Positions 16,652 to 25,680 of a DNA stretch of 64,000 nt are shown here, piece after piece; position 1 is the stretch's first letter; each line of letters opens with the position of its first letter. The position numbers and the translations under genes are program-made. This DNA is from Rhodospirillales bacterium (GTDB lineage Bacteria > Pseudomonadota > Alphaproteobacteria > Micavibrionales > Micavibrionaceae). The notes beneath the pieces are model-generated. The model saw only the letters and a program-made list of their open reading frames with translations. It was not told the DNA's origin and did not search any database. Location: positions 1 to 64,000 of the forward strand of contig JACKIT010000006.1 of NCBI GenBank assembly GCA_020638335.1. Direction: 5' to 3'.

Positions 16652-17119
16652 ATGAAACGCTCCGTAGTTGAGACCGCCCTTGGCGCATTGGTTGTGATTG
16701 TCGCCGTGAGTTTTCTGATGTTCAGCTATAAACTTTCCAATATCGGCGCGGGCAGCGATGGTTATGAAGTGGTTGCCAATTTCGCTGGCATTGGCGGGCT
16801 TGCCGCTGGCGATGACGTACAAATCAGCGGAGTCAAAGTCGGCACAATTACCGCTGTGGAGCTTGATGAAAAAACCTATCTGGCGCGCGTACATATCAAA
16901 GTTGGCAATGAAGTTAAACTTCCGCTTGATACCGCAGCTTTGATCAGCAGCGAAAGTCTGCTTGGCGGGCGCTATCTAGCACTGGAACCTGGCGCCGATG
17001 AAGAATATCTCAGCCCCGGCGGCATTATTGAATATACGCAGGCTCCACAAAATCTGGAGCAACTGCTCGGTCAGTTTATTTTCAATCAGCAAGGTGATGA
17101 TGACGCACCTTCACAATAA
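16652..17119 (+). CDS. mlaD: MlaD-family phospholipid transport protein
   Basis: 155 residues. One N-terminal membrane helix (about residues 7-26) and an MCE/MlaD domain: VVANFAGIGGLAAGDDVQISGVKVGTI, TAALISSESLLGGRYLALEPG. MlaD is the periplasmic substrate-binding subunit of the Mla ABC system that keeps outer-membrane lipid asymmetry. The ATPase and permease genes are not adjacent here. The following DUF2155 gene overlaps the last 23 bp. Confidence 0.93.
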   Translation: MKRSVVETALGALVVIVAVSFLMFSYKLSNIGAGSDGYEVVANFAGIGGLAAGDDVQISGVKVGTITAVELDEKTYLARVHIKVGNEVKLPLDTAALISSESLLGGRYLALEPGADEEYLSPGGIIEYTQAPQNLEQLLGQFIFNQQGDDDAPSQ

Positions 17120-17636
17120 AGCAGCGCTGTTATTCCTGACTGGAGCAGTGTCACTGTACGTAGCAGCGCTGCTCATATCATTGAGGGCCGATGCCAAGCC
17201 CAGCATTGATTATCCAATTGTTAAACTTCGTTCACTTGACAAAATCACCGCTCGCACAGAGGTGTTTGAAGCCAATGTCGGGCGCACGATTAAATTCGGT
17301 TCAGTCTATATTAAGGTCCAGGCCTGCCGTAAAGCGCCAGAGCTGGAAAAACCGGAGGCCGCCGCTTTCCTGCAAGTCTGGGATGCCCCACCTGCTGCTG
17401 AAGGGGAGGAAACGGAGTCAGAATGGATTTTTAGCGGCTGGATGTTTGCGTCCTCACCGGGGCTTTCGGCTATGGATCATCCTATCTATGATGTCTGGGT
17501 CCTTGATTGTCTCAAGCTGGAAAATGAACGTGAGCAACCCATGATAGAAGAACCTGAGGCTTTCGATGAAATTCGTGAAGGTGAAGGTGTATTATCTGAA
17601 GAGGCCGCGCCAGATCAGCCGGTAATTGCACAGTAA
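17097..17636 (+). CDS. DUF2155 domain-containing protein
   Basis: About 179 residues, start ATG-ATG at 17097/17100 with AAGGTG just upstream, inside the end of mlaD. A single N-terminal hydrophobic segment (about 8-28) suggests export. The DUF2155 pattern is clear: LRSLDKITARTEVFEANVG, KFGSVYIKVQACRKAP, AFLQVWD, WIFSGWMFASSPGLSAMDHPIYDVWVLDC. The C-terminus is acidic. Conserved in alphaproteobacteria next to mla and aat; biochemical role unknown, probably cell envelope. Confidence 0.88.
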   Translation: MMTHLHNKAALLFLTGAVSLYVAALLISLRADAKPSIDYPIVKLRSLDKITARTEVFEANVGRTIKFGSVYIKVQACRKAPELEKPEAAAFLQVWDAPPAAEGEETESEWIFSGWMFASSPGLSAMDHPIYDVWVLDCLKLENEREQPMIEEPEAFDEIREGEGVLSEEAAPDQPVIAQ

Positions 17637-18350
17637 TTAATTTTCACCGTATAGATGCTTCTTGCGCATTTCGAAATATTCGCGCACCAGCGTTGCCTCG
17701 TTCAAACCCTGCGCACCCGAAAGCATAAAGTCGGTTTGTTTTTTCAGCACCGCGTTCAAATTCTCAATATAATCGCAGTGTGAAACCTCATAGGCGCCAA
17801 ATTGCAATAAATGATCATTTACAAACTGCGTATCAAATATCAAATAACCTGCCTTCCAAAGCCGTGCACATAAATGAACCAATGCGATCTTGCTGGTATT
17901 GGACTTTCGGGAAAACATGCTTTCCCCAAAAAATGCGCCGCCAAGCGAGACACCGTAAATCCCGCCGACAAGTTGTTCGCCTTCCCAAACTTCGATGCTA
18001 TGGGCTTGCCCGTGTTTATGCAGAGCGCAATATACCTCTATGATCACTTCATTGATCCAGGTTTCGGGACGATCTTCGCGCGCTGCTGCACATTCCCGCA
18101 TAACGCGTTCAAAGGATTTATTAATCGTAATTCTATACGGTCCGCCGCGTTTTATATTATTAAGGACAGTTTTTTTGAGGGATTTTGAAATATGTAGCTC
18201 CTCAATTGGCAATTGCCCGCGTTCCTCCGGGCAAAGCCAATGGATATAAGTGCTTTTGCCGCTATAAGCCATTGGGAACAAACCCTGCTTATAAGCTTCA
18301 ATCAACAATTCCGGCGTCATAACGAGCTGCATATACCCATTGTAAGCCAT
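17637..18350 (-). CDS. aat: Leucyl/phenylalanyl-tRNA-protein transferase
   Basis: Adds Leu or Phe to N-terminal Lys or Arg, creating N-degrons read by ClpS. 237 residues. Signatures: LIEAYKQGLFPMAY, IHWLCPEERGQLPIEELHISKSLKK, TWINEVIIEVYCALHKHGQAHSIEVW, LVGGIYGVSLGGAFFGESMFS and FDTQFVNDHLLQFGA. Its stop abuts the DUF2155 stop on the other strand. Together with clpS and clpA in this window it completes the recognition side of the bacterial N-end rule pathway. Confidence 0.96.
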   Translation of the reverse strand: MAYNGYMQLVMTPELLIEAYKQGLFPMAYSGKSTYIHWLCPEERGQLPIEELHISKSLKKTVLNNIKRGGPYRITINKSFERVMRECAAAREDRPETWINEVIIEVYCALHKHGQAHSIEVWEGEQLVGGIYGVSLGGAFFGESMFSRKSNTSKIALVHLCARLWKAGYLIFDTQFVNDHLLQFGAYEVSHCDYIENLNAVLKKQTDFMLSGAQGLNEATLVREYFEMRKKHLYGEN

Positions 18351-18390
18351 ATATAAATAAAGAAAAAGGGGGGAGGCCCTTACACGGAAA

Positions 18391-19731
18391 TTAACGGTTC
18401 TTCAGCTGTTCTTCCAACCAGTGGATCGTATAATCGCCGCTTAGAAAATCATCTTGCCTTAAAATCCAATCATGCAGCGGCAAAGTCGTTTTAATTCCGC
18501 TAACAATGGTTTCATGGATTGCCCGTTTCATACGTCGAATACATTCCTCGCGGTTACGCCCATGGACAATCAGCTTGCCTATCATCGAATCATAATAAGG
18601 TGGAATCGTATAGCCATTATAAATAGCGCTATCAAAGCGTACGCCAAGGCCTCCAGCAGCATGAAACTGAGTGATTGTACCAGGGCAGGGCGTAAAAGTA
18701 TCCGGATCTTCTGCATTAATGCGTATCTCCATCGCATGCCCCCGCAGGCGCAGCCGCTCTTTTTTCACCGTTAAAGGCTCACCGGCGGCAACCCGGATCT
18801 GCTCGGCGATCAAGTCAATTCCTGTGATCATCTCGGTGACCGGGTGTTCAACCTGAATCCGTGTATTCATTTCCATGAAGTAGAATTTGCCGTCTTCGTA
18901 TAAAAACTCGATCGTTCCAGCTCCGCGATAACCCATCGCTCTGATCGTATCGGCTGCCAGAGAGCCAATTTCATCACGCAGATCTTCCGGCAGGATTGGC
19001 GAAGGCGCTTCTTCAATCAGTTTTTGGTGGCGGCGCTGGATCGAACAATCTCGCTCGCCCAGATGAATGGCGTTGCCGTGCGTGTCTCCAAAAACCTGAA
19101 TTTCGATATGGCGCGGATTGCCAAGGAATTTTTCGATATAAACCGTATCATCACCGAAATTGGCTTTGGCTTCACTACGAGCGCGAACAAAGCGTTCTTC
19201 AAAATCATCCGGATCGGATACGACCTGCATGCCTTTCCCACCGCCGCCGGAAGCCGCTTTGATAATCACTGGAAAGCCCATATTTTTGGCAATTTTCAGG
19301 CCCTCTTCCGGCGTATCCACTCCGCCATCAGAGCCAGGAACAACCGGAAGCCCAAGTGCAGCAACCGTTTGCTTCGCTGTGACCTTATCGCCCATTTGCT
19401 CAATATGTTCGGGCGTTGGCCCGATAAAGGCAAAGCCGTGTTCTTCAACCATCCGCGCAAATTGCGCGTTTTCAGAGAGGAACCCATACCCCGGATGAAC
19501 CGCATCTGCGCCTGTCAATGCAGCAGCGCTCAGGATTGCCGGGATATTCAAATAGCTGTCTTTACTCTGCGCCGGACCGATACATACCGATTCGTCGGCC
19601 ATCCGCACCGCCATCGAACTGGCATCCGCAGTGGAATGTACAGCCACAGTCTCAATGCCCATTTCCTTACAGGCCCGGATAATCCGAAGGGCAATTTCAC
19701 CGCGATTGGCTATGAGGACTTTTTTAAACAT
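18391..19731 (-). CDS. accC: Acetyl-CoA carboxylase biotin carboxylase subunit
   Basis: ATP-dependent carboxylation of biotin on AccB, first half-reaction of fatty acid synthesis. 446 residues. KVLIANRGEIALRIIRACKE at the start, glycine-rich ATP loop ASGGGGKGMQ, RDCSIQRRHQKLIEEAPSP, EMNTRIQVEHPVTEMITG with the catalytic Glu/Arg. Starts 9 bp after accB ends; the two are one operon, with accB first. Confidence 0.97.
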   Translation of the reverse strand: MFKKVLIANRGEIALRIIRACKEMGIETVAVHSTADASSMAVRMADESVCIGPAQSKDSYLNIPAILSAAALTGADAVHPGYGFLSENAQFARMVEEHGFAFIGPTPEHIEQMGDKVTAKQTVAALGLPVVPGSDGGVDTPEEGLKIAKNMGFPVIIKAASGGGGKGMQVVSDPDDFEERFVRARSEAKANFGDDTVYIEKFLGNPRHIEIQVFGDTHGNAIHLGERDCSIQRRHQKLIEEAPSPILPEDLRDEIGSLAADTIRAMGYRGAGTIEFLYEDGKFYFMEMNTRIQVEHPVTEMITGIDLIAEQIRVAAGEPLTVKKERLRLRGHAMEIRINAEDPDTFTPCPGTITQFHAAGGLGVRFDSAIYNGYTIPPYYDSMIGKLIVHGRNREECIRRMKRAIHETIVSGIKTTLPLHDWILRQDDFLSGDYTIHWLEEQLKNR

Positions 19732-19740
19732 GAAAAAATC

Positions 19741-20196
19741 TTACTCAACAACCATAAGAACATCGCCGAACTCAACTGGCTGACCGTTTTCAATCAAAAT
19801 TTGTGTTACGGTTCCGCCTTTTTCAGCCTTAATAGGGTTCATCACCTTCATGGCCTCAATAATCATCAACGTATCACCGGCTTTCACGTTATCCCCCTTT
19901 TGAACAAAGGAGGGCGCGCCAGGTTCGCCCTGCAGATAGGCCGTCCCAACCATTGGTGAAGTTACAGCTCCCGGATGAGTGTGTGCTATCGTATCAGGAG
20001 CACTGGTATTTGCTTGCTGAGGAACAGCCGGATCAGACGGCATAGATACAGTCGGCACGCCCGCAGCGGCAACAACTGTACCGCTGCCCTTGCTGACACG
20101 AATGGCTTTATCACCATCGGCCACTTCAATTTCGTTCAGACCTGTTTCTTCCAACAAGTCGGCCAGTTGTTTAATCGCTTTAGAATCAATTTTCAT
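19741..20196 (-). CDS. accB: Acetyl-CoA carboxylase biotin carboxyl carrier protein
   Basis: 151 residues. The N-terminal helix region (IKQLADLLEETGLNEIEV) is followed by a Pro/Ala linker and the biotinyl domain with EAMKVMNPI, the biotin-accepting lysine, and a C-terminal VEFGDVLMVVE. Co-transcribed with accC downstream and aroQ upstream (36 bp). Confidence 0.97.
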   Translation of the reverse strand: MKIDSKAIKQLADLLEETGLNEIEVADGDKAIRVSKGSGTVVAAAGVPTVSMPSDPAVPQQANTSAPDTIAHTHPGAVTSPMVGTAYLQGEPGAPSFVQKGDNVKAGDTLMIIEAMKVMNPIKAEKGGTVTQILIENGQPVEFGDVLMVVE

Positions 20197-20232
20197 GGGC
20201 TTGCATATTGTTGTTTTTCAATAAATCCCTGC

Positions 20233-20664
20233 TTACAAGAGTTCTTTGAGCTTTTCAAGGGCTAGTAAATACCCCCTTGCTCCTTCACCGGCGATTACTT
20301 CGTCTGCAAGTGGCTCTATATAAGAGTTATGGCGAAATTCTTCACGGTCTTTAGGGTTGGATAAATGTACCTCAATGATAGGGATATCCAAAATCTTAAG
20401 CGCGTCATGTATGGCAATCGATGTATGAGTATAGGCGGCTGCGTTGATCACGATCCCATCAAAAACGCCGCGAGCCTGCTGAAGCCACTCAACAAGTACA
20501 CCTTCATGATTGGATTGACGAAAATCTATCTCCATACCCAGAGCCTGCGCCTTTTCGAGGCACAGGCCCTTTATATCATCCAGAGTTTGATCACCATAAA
20601 TATCAGGCTCACGCAGGCCTAACATATTCAGATTGGGACCATTCAGGATCAGGATGTTTTTCAA
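20233..20664 (-). CDS. aroQ: 3-dehydroquinate dehydratase, type II
   Basis: Third step of the shikimate pathway. 143 residues; ILILNGPNLNMLGLREPDIYG with the catalytic Tyr, DFRQSNHEG, VINAAAYTHTSIAIHDAL, EVHLSNPKDREEFRHNSY with the catalytic His. The start codon overlaps the stop of the PCu(A)C gene by 4 bp. Common upstream neighbour of accB in alphaproteobacteria. Confidence 0.97.
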   Translation of the reverse strand: MKNILILNGPNLNMLGLREPDIYGDQTLDDIKGLCLEKAQALGMEIDFRQSNHEGVLVEWLQQARGVFDGIVINAAAYTHTSIAIHDALKILDIPIIEVHLSNPKDREEFRHNSYIEPLADEVIAGEGARGYLLALEKLKELL

Positions 20665-21221
20665 TGTGCATGCTCCTCATGCATCTCATGATCGGAAGTT
20701 TCTTCAACGTCGTGTTCCTCAGCCTTAACATCGTCCTCTTCAGTTTCATGAGCATGATCTTGCATGTCATCCACAGATTCGCCAGGAGCCTTAATTTCCA
20801 CTGTGAAGGTCAGGCCTGCACCATGTTCATCCATTACGGTGACAGGGAAGCTCTCGCCTTCGACCAAAGGCGCTTTCAACCCCATCAGCATGATGTGGTG
20901 CCCCATCGGCTCCAGCGTAAAGCTGCCGCCGGCAGGAATATCATAGCTTTCAACTTCGCGCATCATCATCACATCGCCGTCCATGAGGTGTGTGTGCAGT
21001 TCCACACGTTCAGAAACATCTGCCTTCGCGCTGGTAATTTTTATATCATTCTCGGAAATATTAGAAAACTCAACAAAAACAGCGCCATTTTGTTGCACAG
21101 GGCTGGTAGCGTAAGCATAGGCATTTTGCGCACTGATGCCCAAGGCCAGATCCTCAGCCTGCACAGTGTTTGCAGACAGCCCCAATAAAACACAGCCAAA
21201 AGTCAGTAATAAAGTTTTCAT
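20661..21221 (-). CDS. PCu(A)C-type periplasmic copper chaperone with His/acid-rich tail
   Basis: 186 residues with a cleavable signal peptide (to about residue 22, VQAED). The core has the copper site: VELHTHLMDGDVMMMREV and EPMGHHIMLMGL, matching H-M-x(10)-M-x(21)-H-x-M. From about residue 148 on, the protein is a His/Asp/Glu-rich tail that could bind extra Cu(II). These chaperones deliver Cu(I) to cytochrome oxidase or nitrous oxide reductase. Overlap with aroQ suggests the operon extends from here through accC. Confidence 0.92.
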   Translation of the reverse strand: MKTLLLTFGCVLLGLSANTVQAEDLALGISAQNAYAYATSPVQQNGAVFVEFSNISENDIKITSAKADVSERVELHTHLMDGDVMMMREVESYDIPAGGSFTLEPMGHHIMLMGLKAPLVEGESFPVTVMDEHGAGLTFTVEIKAPGESVDDMQDHAHETEEDDVKAEEHDVEETSDHEMHEEHAH

Positions 21222-21256
21222 GATGTGTCATCCTTTTGTAAATAACTCTACAAAAG

Positions 21257-21865
21257 TTATAATCCTCTGGCCTGATTAAACAAGCCCAGAATGGTGTCGC
21301 TGGTCACACCTTCTTCGTTGGGTGTGTACAACATGTCACCATTCAATAGAAGTGTAGGAACAGCATACCCTGTTAATTTTTCAAGATTTACAAGATTATT
21401 ATCAATTTCATCATCGATTTCCGGGTCTTTCATGCCTTCTTTCAGCTGCGCAAGATCCAGTTCTAACGCGGCGGCAAAATTCTCAATATAGGTATCGTCA
21501 ACAACGCGGTAATTCTCAATAAGATGCTTATGCGCTTCTAAAAATTTACCCTGTTTACCGGCAGACAAGGCCAAACGCGCCACAGTTTTTCCTTCGTCTG
21601 TCATATCAGAAGGGATAGGGCGCAATACAAGACGCACAGCGCCGTCACGCTCGACTGCTCGCATAAGAGCAGGTTGGAACTCCCGACAAGACGGGCAGGT
21701 ATAGTCAAAAAACTCAACCACGCTCATGTCCGCTTGCGGCGATGTAATAACATTACCTTCATATTCCTTTTGTACCGCAGATTTGAGCATGACAAACGAA
21801 ACCGTGCCATACGCCATATAGGCGCATAGCAAAGCAATGATCCAGATAAAGATTCTAAAAATCAT
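21257..21865 (-). CDS. DsbA-family thioredoxin-fold protein (CPSC), membrane anchored
   Basis: 202 residues. One N-terminal hydrophobic helix (about 3-25) anchors or exports it. Thioredoxin-fold motif VVEFFDYTCPSCREFQ, then LVLRPIPS, ARLALSAGKQGKFLEAHKHLIE and cis-Pro loop YAVPTLLLNGDML. Relates to the DsbA/ScsC/DsbG-like group. A second member follows at 21888-22640 on the same strand, 22 bp away. One may oxidise and the other isomerise or serve copper delivery with the neighbouring PCu(A)C; inference. Confidence 0.88.
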   Translation of the reverse strand: MIFRIFIWIIALLCAYMAYGTVSFVMLKSAVQKEYEGNVITSPQADMSVVEFFDYTCPSCREFQPALMRAVERDGAVRLVLRPIPSDMTDEGKTVARLALSAGKQGKFLEAHKHLIENYRVVDDTYIENFAAALELDLAQLKEGMKDPEIDDEIDNNLVNLEKLTGYAVPTLLLNGDMLYTPNEEGVTSDTILGLFNQARGL

Positions 21866-21887
21866 GAAGAGCTACCGGCCCGGATTA

Positions 21888-22640
21888 TTATTTATTTTTC
21901 TCACGCTCAGCGTTAATCGCTGATTTCAAGCCATCCTCACCGACATATCCCGGAATAAAGGTTTTGCCGACGATAAAAGCAGGCGTACCGCTTACACCGA
22001 TTTCACGGCCAACTTCTGTAACTTTGTCGAGTTCTTTTTGAAGCTCTTCGCTATCAATATCCTTTTTCATCTGCTCAACATCCAGTCCCAAATTTCTGGC
22101 CAGCTTTTCAAGCTCGGCTTCTTCTTTTGGACCCTTATGCTCCATCAATGCAACATGGTAATCAAAGTACTTACCCTGTTTATGCGCGGCCAGTGCCCAA
22201 AGCGCCGCTGTTTTAGATGTGGGCCCGAGAATTGGCATATCCTTAAATACAACGCGCAAATTTGAATCCTCTTTGATGACCGCTTGAATATCCGGCAAAG
22301 CACGTTTGCAGTATCCGCAGTTATAGTCAAAGAATTCAATCACGGTTACATCTGCTTCCGGGTTGCCGATAGAAGGGGCCTCGGCGCGAGTCAGATACGC
22401 AATATTTTCATCAATTTTAACTTCAGCATTTTTCCGCGCTTCTTCTTCCTGCTTTGCGCGTCCGGCTTCAATAGCTTCAAAAATCACATTCGGGTTTTCC
22501 ATCAAATAATCTTTAATGATCGCGCCCATCGCATCTTTTTGCGCCGCGCTAAAAGTCGCCTCTTCAGCCACTGCAGCGCCACTTGCTAATATTGTCAGCG
22601 CGCTAAAAGCCAGCGCAGTCTTGCGAAATGTGAATCTCAT
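21888..22640 (-). CDS. DsbA-family thiol:disulfide oxidoreductase (CGYC)
   Basis: 250 residues from ATG 22640, which has GGAGAG upstream and gives a standard signal peptide ending VAEEA; an earlier start at 22694 would spoil it. An N-terminal helical region (residues 30-75, AQKDAMGAIIKDYLMENPNVI) is typical of ScsC/Com1-type DsbA proteins that can oligomerise. Active site EFFDYNCGYCKRALPD; cis-Pro loop VSGTPAFIVG. Probably operonic with the DsbA-like gene downstream. Confidence 0.92.
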   Translation of the reverse strand: MRFTFRKTALAFSALTILASGAAVAEEATFSAAQKDAMGAIIKDYLMENPNVIFEAIEAGRAKQEEEARKNAEVKIDENIAYLTRAEAPSIGNPEADVTVIEFFDYNCGYCKRALPDIQAVIKEDSNLRVVFKDMPILGPTSKTAALWALAAHKQGKYFDYHVALMEHKGPKEEAELEKLARNLGLDVEQMKKDIDSEELQKELDKVTEVGREIGVSGTPAFIVGKTFIPGYVGEDGLKSAINAEREKNK

Positions 22641-22748
22641 AAAAATCTCTCCAAAAAATTGATTAAACCAGCAAAGGGCATTGTACCTTACCACATGGAT
22701 ATTAAAAGAAAATTCGTTTGGAATGACCTAAATGTTACAATTTTTAAA

Positions 22749-24200
22749 TCAATTCATTTGCTGCTCTAAAAGCGCGATATGATTGAGCACGTCTTTGGTT
22801 TTAATCCATTCAGAGCTACCGGCACGAAAACCTTTTAATGCATTTTCAGCTTGCGCCTTGGCATAGGGCAAGCGTTGTTGCAGCACGGCTTCCTCAGCCA
22901 GATGCAATTTCGCCAGACTTTCACGCCCCAAGCGTCCATACGCTGTAGCCAATAAGCGATGCACACGCGTTGAACGTTGTTCTTTAATCAAAGCGCGCTC
23001 AAGATGACGAACGGCTTCTTCAAGCTGCGCTTGATTATCTTCATCCTGCAGCAAGGCATGGGCCAGTGCAATGCGCAGCAAAGGCCCGTCGGGGATCAGC
23101 TCAACCGCCTTGCGGTAAGCGGGCAGGGCCTCTTCAACGCGGCTAAAATCCACCAGCATTTGCCCTTTTAACTCATAAAAATATGCGTTTTGCGGTTCAT
23201 CGTGCAAAAGTTCGTCAATGCCGCGCAAGGCCGTGGGAATGTCATTCAGCCGATAGGCCGCAATGGTTCTAGCATAGCGCGCCGGGATTGATATATCGTC
23301 TTTTGGGTAGGCCCAGTCCGTCTGTTCAGGGTTTATAAAGCCAATGAGCTTGGCCTTCATCCGCGCATGCTGGTCCTGCCAGCGCGCGGTGGGCGCTTGA
23401 TCTTTGAGAGGGCTTTTGGCAATTAGCGCGTCCATGGCCTCAATCCGGTTGCGGGTAATCGGGTGGGTGCGAACATATTCGCTTTGTTGCGTTGCCGGTA
23501 AAAGTTCCTGATCCTGCAATTTTTTGAAAAAGCTCGACAGCCCCGAAGGGTTAAGCTGCGCGCGGGTAATATAGCTAAAAGCCGCTTGATCTGCACTTGC
23601 TTCATTGATCCGGCTATGGGCTAAAAACCGCCGCCCGGCGATATTCTGGCTGCCTGCAATAATTGCACTGGCCGCTGCGCCGTTACCGGTCACAATCGCT
23701 GCACCAAGCCCCATAACTGCGCCCAGAATACTCTCATAACTTGCACGTTCAAGCGCATCTTGCGTGGTAATCAAGTGTCCACCAGCAATATGACCCATCT
23801 CGTGGGCGAGAACGCCAATGACTTCTTCCGGACCATCTGTTTCCTTAATCAGCCCGGTATAAAAGAAGATATTCGCCCCGCCGGCAACAAATGCGTTGAC
23901 CTGATCACTTTGCACCAGAATGATCCGCACATTATCCGGCCCGATTTCCGAAGCTTTCAGCAAAGGCGTGGTCCATTCACTGAAAATCGCCTCAATCTCC
24001 GTATCACGAATAATCGGCGGCAAAACCCCTTGCGCATTGGGTAAAGCAGGAGAAATAAAGACAAAGATGACGGTCATTGCGAGGAGGCACAACCGACGAA
24101 GCAATCCATAAATCTTTTCTTGCCGCTTTGGATTGCTTTGCTGCGCTCGCAATGACAGTGAAGAATACATTTTGATGTTTGTTCTTTTTTCCCTCATCAT
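22749..24200 (-). CDS. M48-family metalloprotease with TPR region (BepA/YfgC-like)
   Basis: About 483 residues from the ATG pair at 24200/24197, preceded by GGAG. A signal-like segment (LLRRLCLLAMTVIFVFISPA) leads to the M48 domain with HEMGH zinc motif (VIGVLAHEMGHIAGGHL) and the third ligand in INEASADQAA. The C-terminal 200 residues are TPR-like (YFYELKGQMLVDFSRVEEAL, IALAHALLQDEDNQAQLEEAV). BepA-type proteases degrade or help assemble outer-membrane LptD/BAM substrates in the periplasm. The dispersed repeat at 24073-24156 lies inside the first codons and supplies SLRAQQSNPK and part of the signal sequence, so the start is less certain. Confidence 0.88.
   Translation of the reverse strand: MMREKRTNIKMYSSLSLRAQQSNPKRQEKIYGLLRRLCLLAMTVIFVFISPALPNAQGVLPPIIRDTEIEAIFSEWTTPLLKASEIGPDNVRIILVQSDQVNAFVAGGANIFFYTGLIKETDGPEEVIGVLAHEMGHIAGGHLITTQDALERASYESILGAVMGLGAAIVTGNGAAASAIIAGSQNIAGRRFLAHSRINEASADQAAFSYITRAQLNPSGLSSFFKKLQDQELLPATQQSEYVRTHPITRNRIEAMDALIAKSPLKDQAPTARWQDQHARMKAKLIGFINPEQTDWAYPKDDISIPARYARTIAAYRLNDIPTALRGIDELLHDEPQNAYFYELKGQMLVDFSRVEEALPAYRKAVELIPDGPLLRIALAHALLQDEDNQAQLEEAVRHLERALIKEQRSTRVHRLLATAYGRLGRESLAKLHLAEEAVLQQRLPYAKAQAENALKGFRAGSSEWIKTKDVLNHIALLEQQMN
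24073..24156. repeat. Dispersed palindromic repeat, copy B (84 bp)
   Basis: Perfect 11-bp terminal inverted repeats GTCATTGCGAG and CTCGCAATGAC, with inner arms GCAATCCA and TGGATTGC; the whole element can fold into one long hairpin. The first 34 bp match copy C at 25681 almost exactly. It is translated as the N-terminus of the M48 protease. Confidence 0.8.
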
Positions 24201-24233
24201 GGCTCCATAATGAATGCAATAATGAAATAAGTC

Positions 24234-24578
24234 ATGGGTTTTATTCTTCAATATATTGATCTGCTCTGGTTGCCGCTGGGTTTGCTCACGATGCATAAAC
24301 AGCACCGTGGCTGGGCTATCGGGTTTTTTATCGGCTGTATGCTGATGATGCGCTTGCAGGCTGAACTTATGATCTCGACCGGCTATGATAACGGCTTTTT
24401 GGGGCTGCTTGAAATGGGTGCTCACAGGCGCGGCCAAATCACTTACAGCATTTTTTACGTGATTTATATCGCGTTGGCGGTATATTCTCCCGGCACCAAA
24501 GGGCCGATTTTCATGGCGGCCTCGATTTCTATATTTTTTGCCGCCTTGTTTACCTCAATGATTGTAATGCTAATATGA
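24234..24578 (+). CDS. Small integral membrane protein of unknown function
   Basis: 114 residues with about four hydrophobic segments (LQYIDLLWLPLGLL, AIGFFIGCMLMM, ITYSIFYVIYIALAVY, FMAASISIFFAALFTSMIVML). I do not recognise the family. It is on the same strand as rlmE, 10 bp upstream, and divergent from the M48 protease (33 bp between starts). The hydrophobic pattern and operon position make it a likely real gene. Confidence 0.7.
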   Translation: MGFILQYIDLLWLPLGLLTMHKQHRGWAIGFFIGCMLMMRLQAELMISTGYDNGFLGLLEMGAHRRGQITYSIFYVIYIALAVYSPGTKGPIFMAASISIFFAALFTSMIVMLI

Positions 24579-24588
24579 CGGAAAAACG

Positions 24589-25266
24589 ATGAGCCGCAAT
24601 AAAGCCAAAGAAAGAGTGAAAAGCGCCAAGGGCCGCAAAAGTGGCTCAACGCGTTGGTTAAAACGTCAACTGAATGACCCCTATGTCAATCGCGCACAGA
24701 AAGACGGTTATCGCGGCCGCGCAGCTTATAAGCTTCTGGAAATAAACGAAAAACTGGATTTCCTAGGGCCCGGTCAGGTTATTGTTGACCTCGGCGCTGC
24801 CCCCGGCGGCTGGGCTCAGGTGGCAACTGCCAAAGGCGCAAAAGTCATCGCCATCGACCTGCTGGAAATGGATGAGCTGACCGATGTTGATTTTATACAA
24901 ATGGATTTCATGGATAAGGATGCGCCCGATCGCCTCAAAACCATGATCTCAAAATATAATCCCGATGGCCTGGCTGACCTCGTGATCTCCGACATGGCCC
25001 CCAACACCACGGGCCATAAACAAACCGACCATCTCAAAATTATGGCTGTGGTCGAAGCCGCCGTTTATTTTGCTACCGAAGTCCTCAAACCCGGCGGGAC
25101 CTTCATCGCCAAAGTCCGCCAGGGCGGCGCGCAAAATACGCTGTTGGCAGAGATAAAAAAGGACTTTGAAACTGTCAAACACATGAAACCGCCCGCCAGC
25201 CGTAAGGAATCCTCAGAACAATATCTTATCGCTCAAGGATTTCGTAAACCCTGTGACGAAAATTAA
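24589..25266 (+). CDS. rlmE: 23S rRNA (uridine-2552-2'-O)-methyltransferase RlmE (FtsJ)
   Basis: Methylates U2552 in the A-loop of 23S rRNA late in 50S assembly. 225 residues with a basic N-terminus. RAAYKLLEI, DLGAAPGGWAQVA (SAM site), VISDMAPNTTGHKQTDHLK, FIAKVRQGG and KPPASRKESSEQYLIAQGF carry the K-D-K-E catalytic residues. Basic N-terminal 25 residues probably contact rRNA. Confidence 0.96.
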   Translation: MSRNKAKERVKSAKGRKSGSTRWLKRQLNDPYVNRAQKDGYRGRAAYKLLEINEKLDFLGPGQVIVDLGAAPGGWAQVATAKGAKVIAIDLLEMDELTDVDFIQMDFMDKDAPDRLKTMISKYNPDGLADLVISDMAPNTTGHKQTDHLKIMAVVEAAVYFATEVLKPGGTFIAKVRQGGAQNTLLAEIKKDFETVKHMKPPASRKESSEQYLIAQGFRKPCDEN

Positions 25267-25342
25267 AAAGACATAATTAATTTGCATAATTCCAATTTTT
25301 AGTTTAAGATCCCCCCTACATTAATAAAATTTGGAGCGGTAA

Positions 25343-25576
25343 ATGCTACAATCACTGAAAAAGGCTTGGCAAGAAAGCCCGGCGCTAACCACGCTTGGTA
25401 TTTGCGGCATTGCGGGTGGAATTACTCACTTAGTTACTGGTGGAAATATAGTAATAGGAATGGGCGGCGTTGGCGGCGGAATGATTTTGTTAGGCCGCGC
25501 TTTTTCCAAAGCAAATGAATCGCAAGAAAGAAGCGAGCCTCCAAAGCCGGATAATAACATGGAGCACAGGCTCTAA
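25343..25576 (+). CDS. Small Gly-rich membrane protein of unknown function
   Basis: 77 residues, ATG preceded by TTGGAGCGG. Two hydrophobic Gly-rich segments (LTTLGICGIAGGITHLV and IVIGMGGVGGGMILLG) end in a charged, Pro/Glu-rich tail. No family recognised. The good ribosome site and hydrophobic layout support it as a gene. Confidence 0.55.
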   Translation: MLQSLKKAWQESPALTTLGICGIAGGITHLVTGGNIVIGMGGVGGGMILLGRAFSKANESQERSEPPKPDNNMEHRL

Positions 25577-25680
25577 ATTACCGGAGAAATTCTATCTTTC
25601 GCCGTGAAACAGCTCAAGCGCGCAAGGCTTTCGAGGGCATTGCTTATCACCCATCAATTTCTGAAAAGGCCGTGTTTTCC

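Noticed and set aside
19024..19959. 311-codon open frame on the plus strand across accC/accB
   Set aside because: Opposite strand of two certain genes; no family resemblance.
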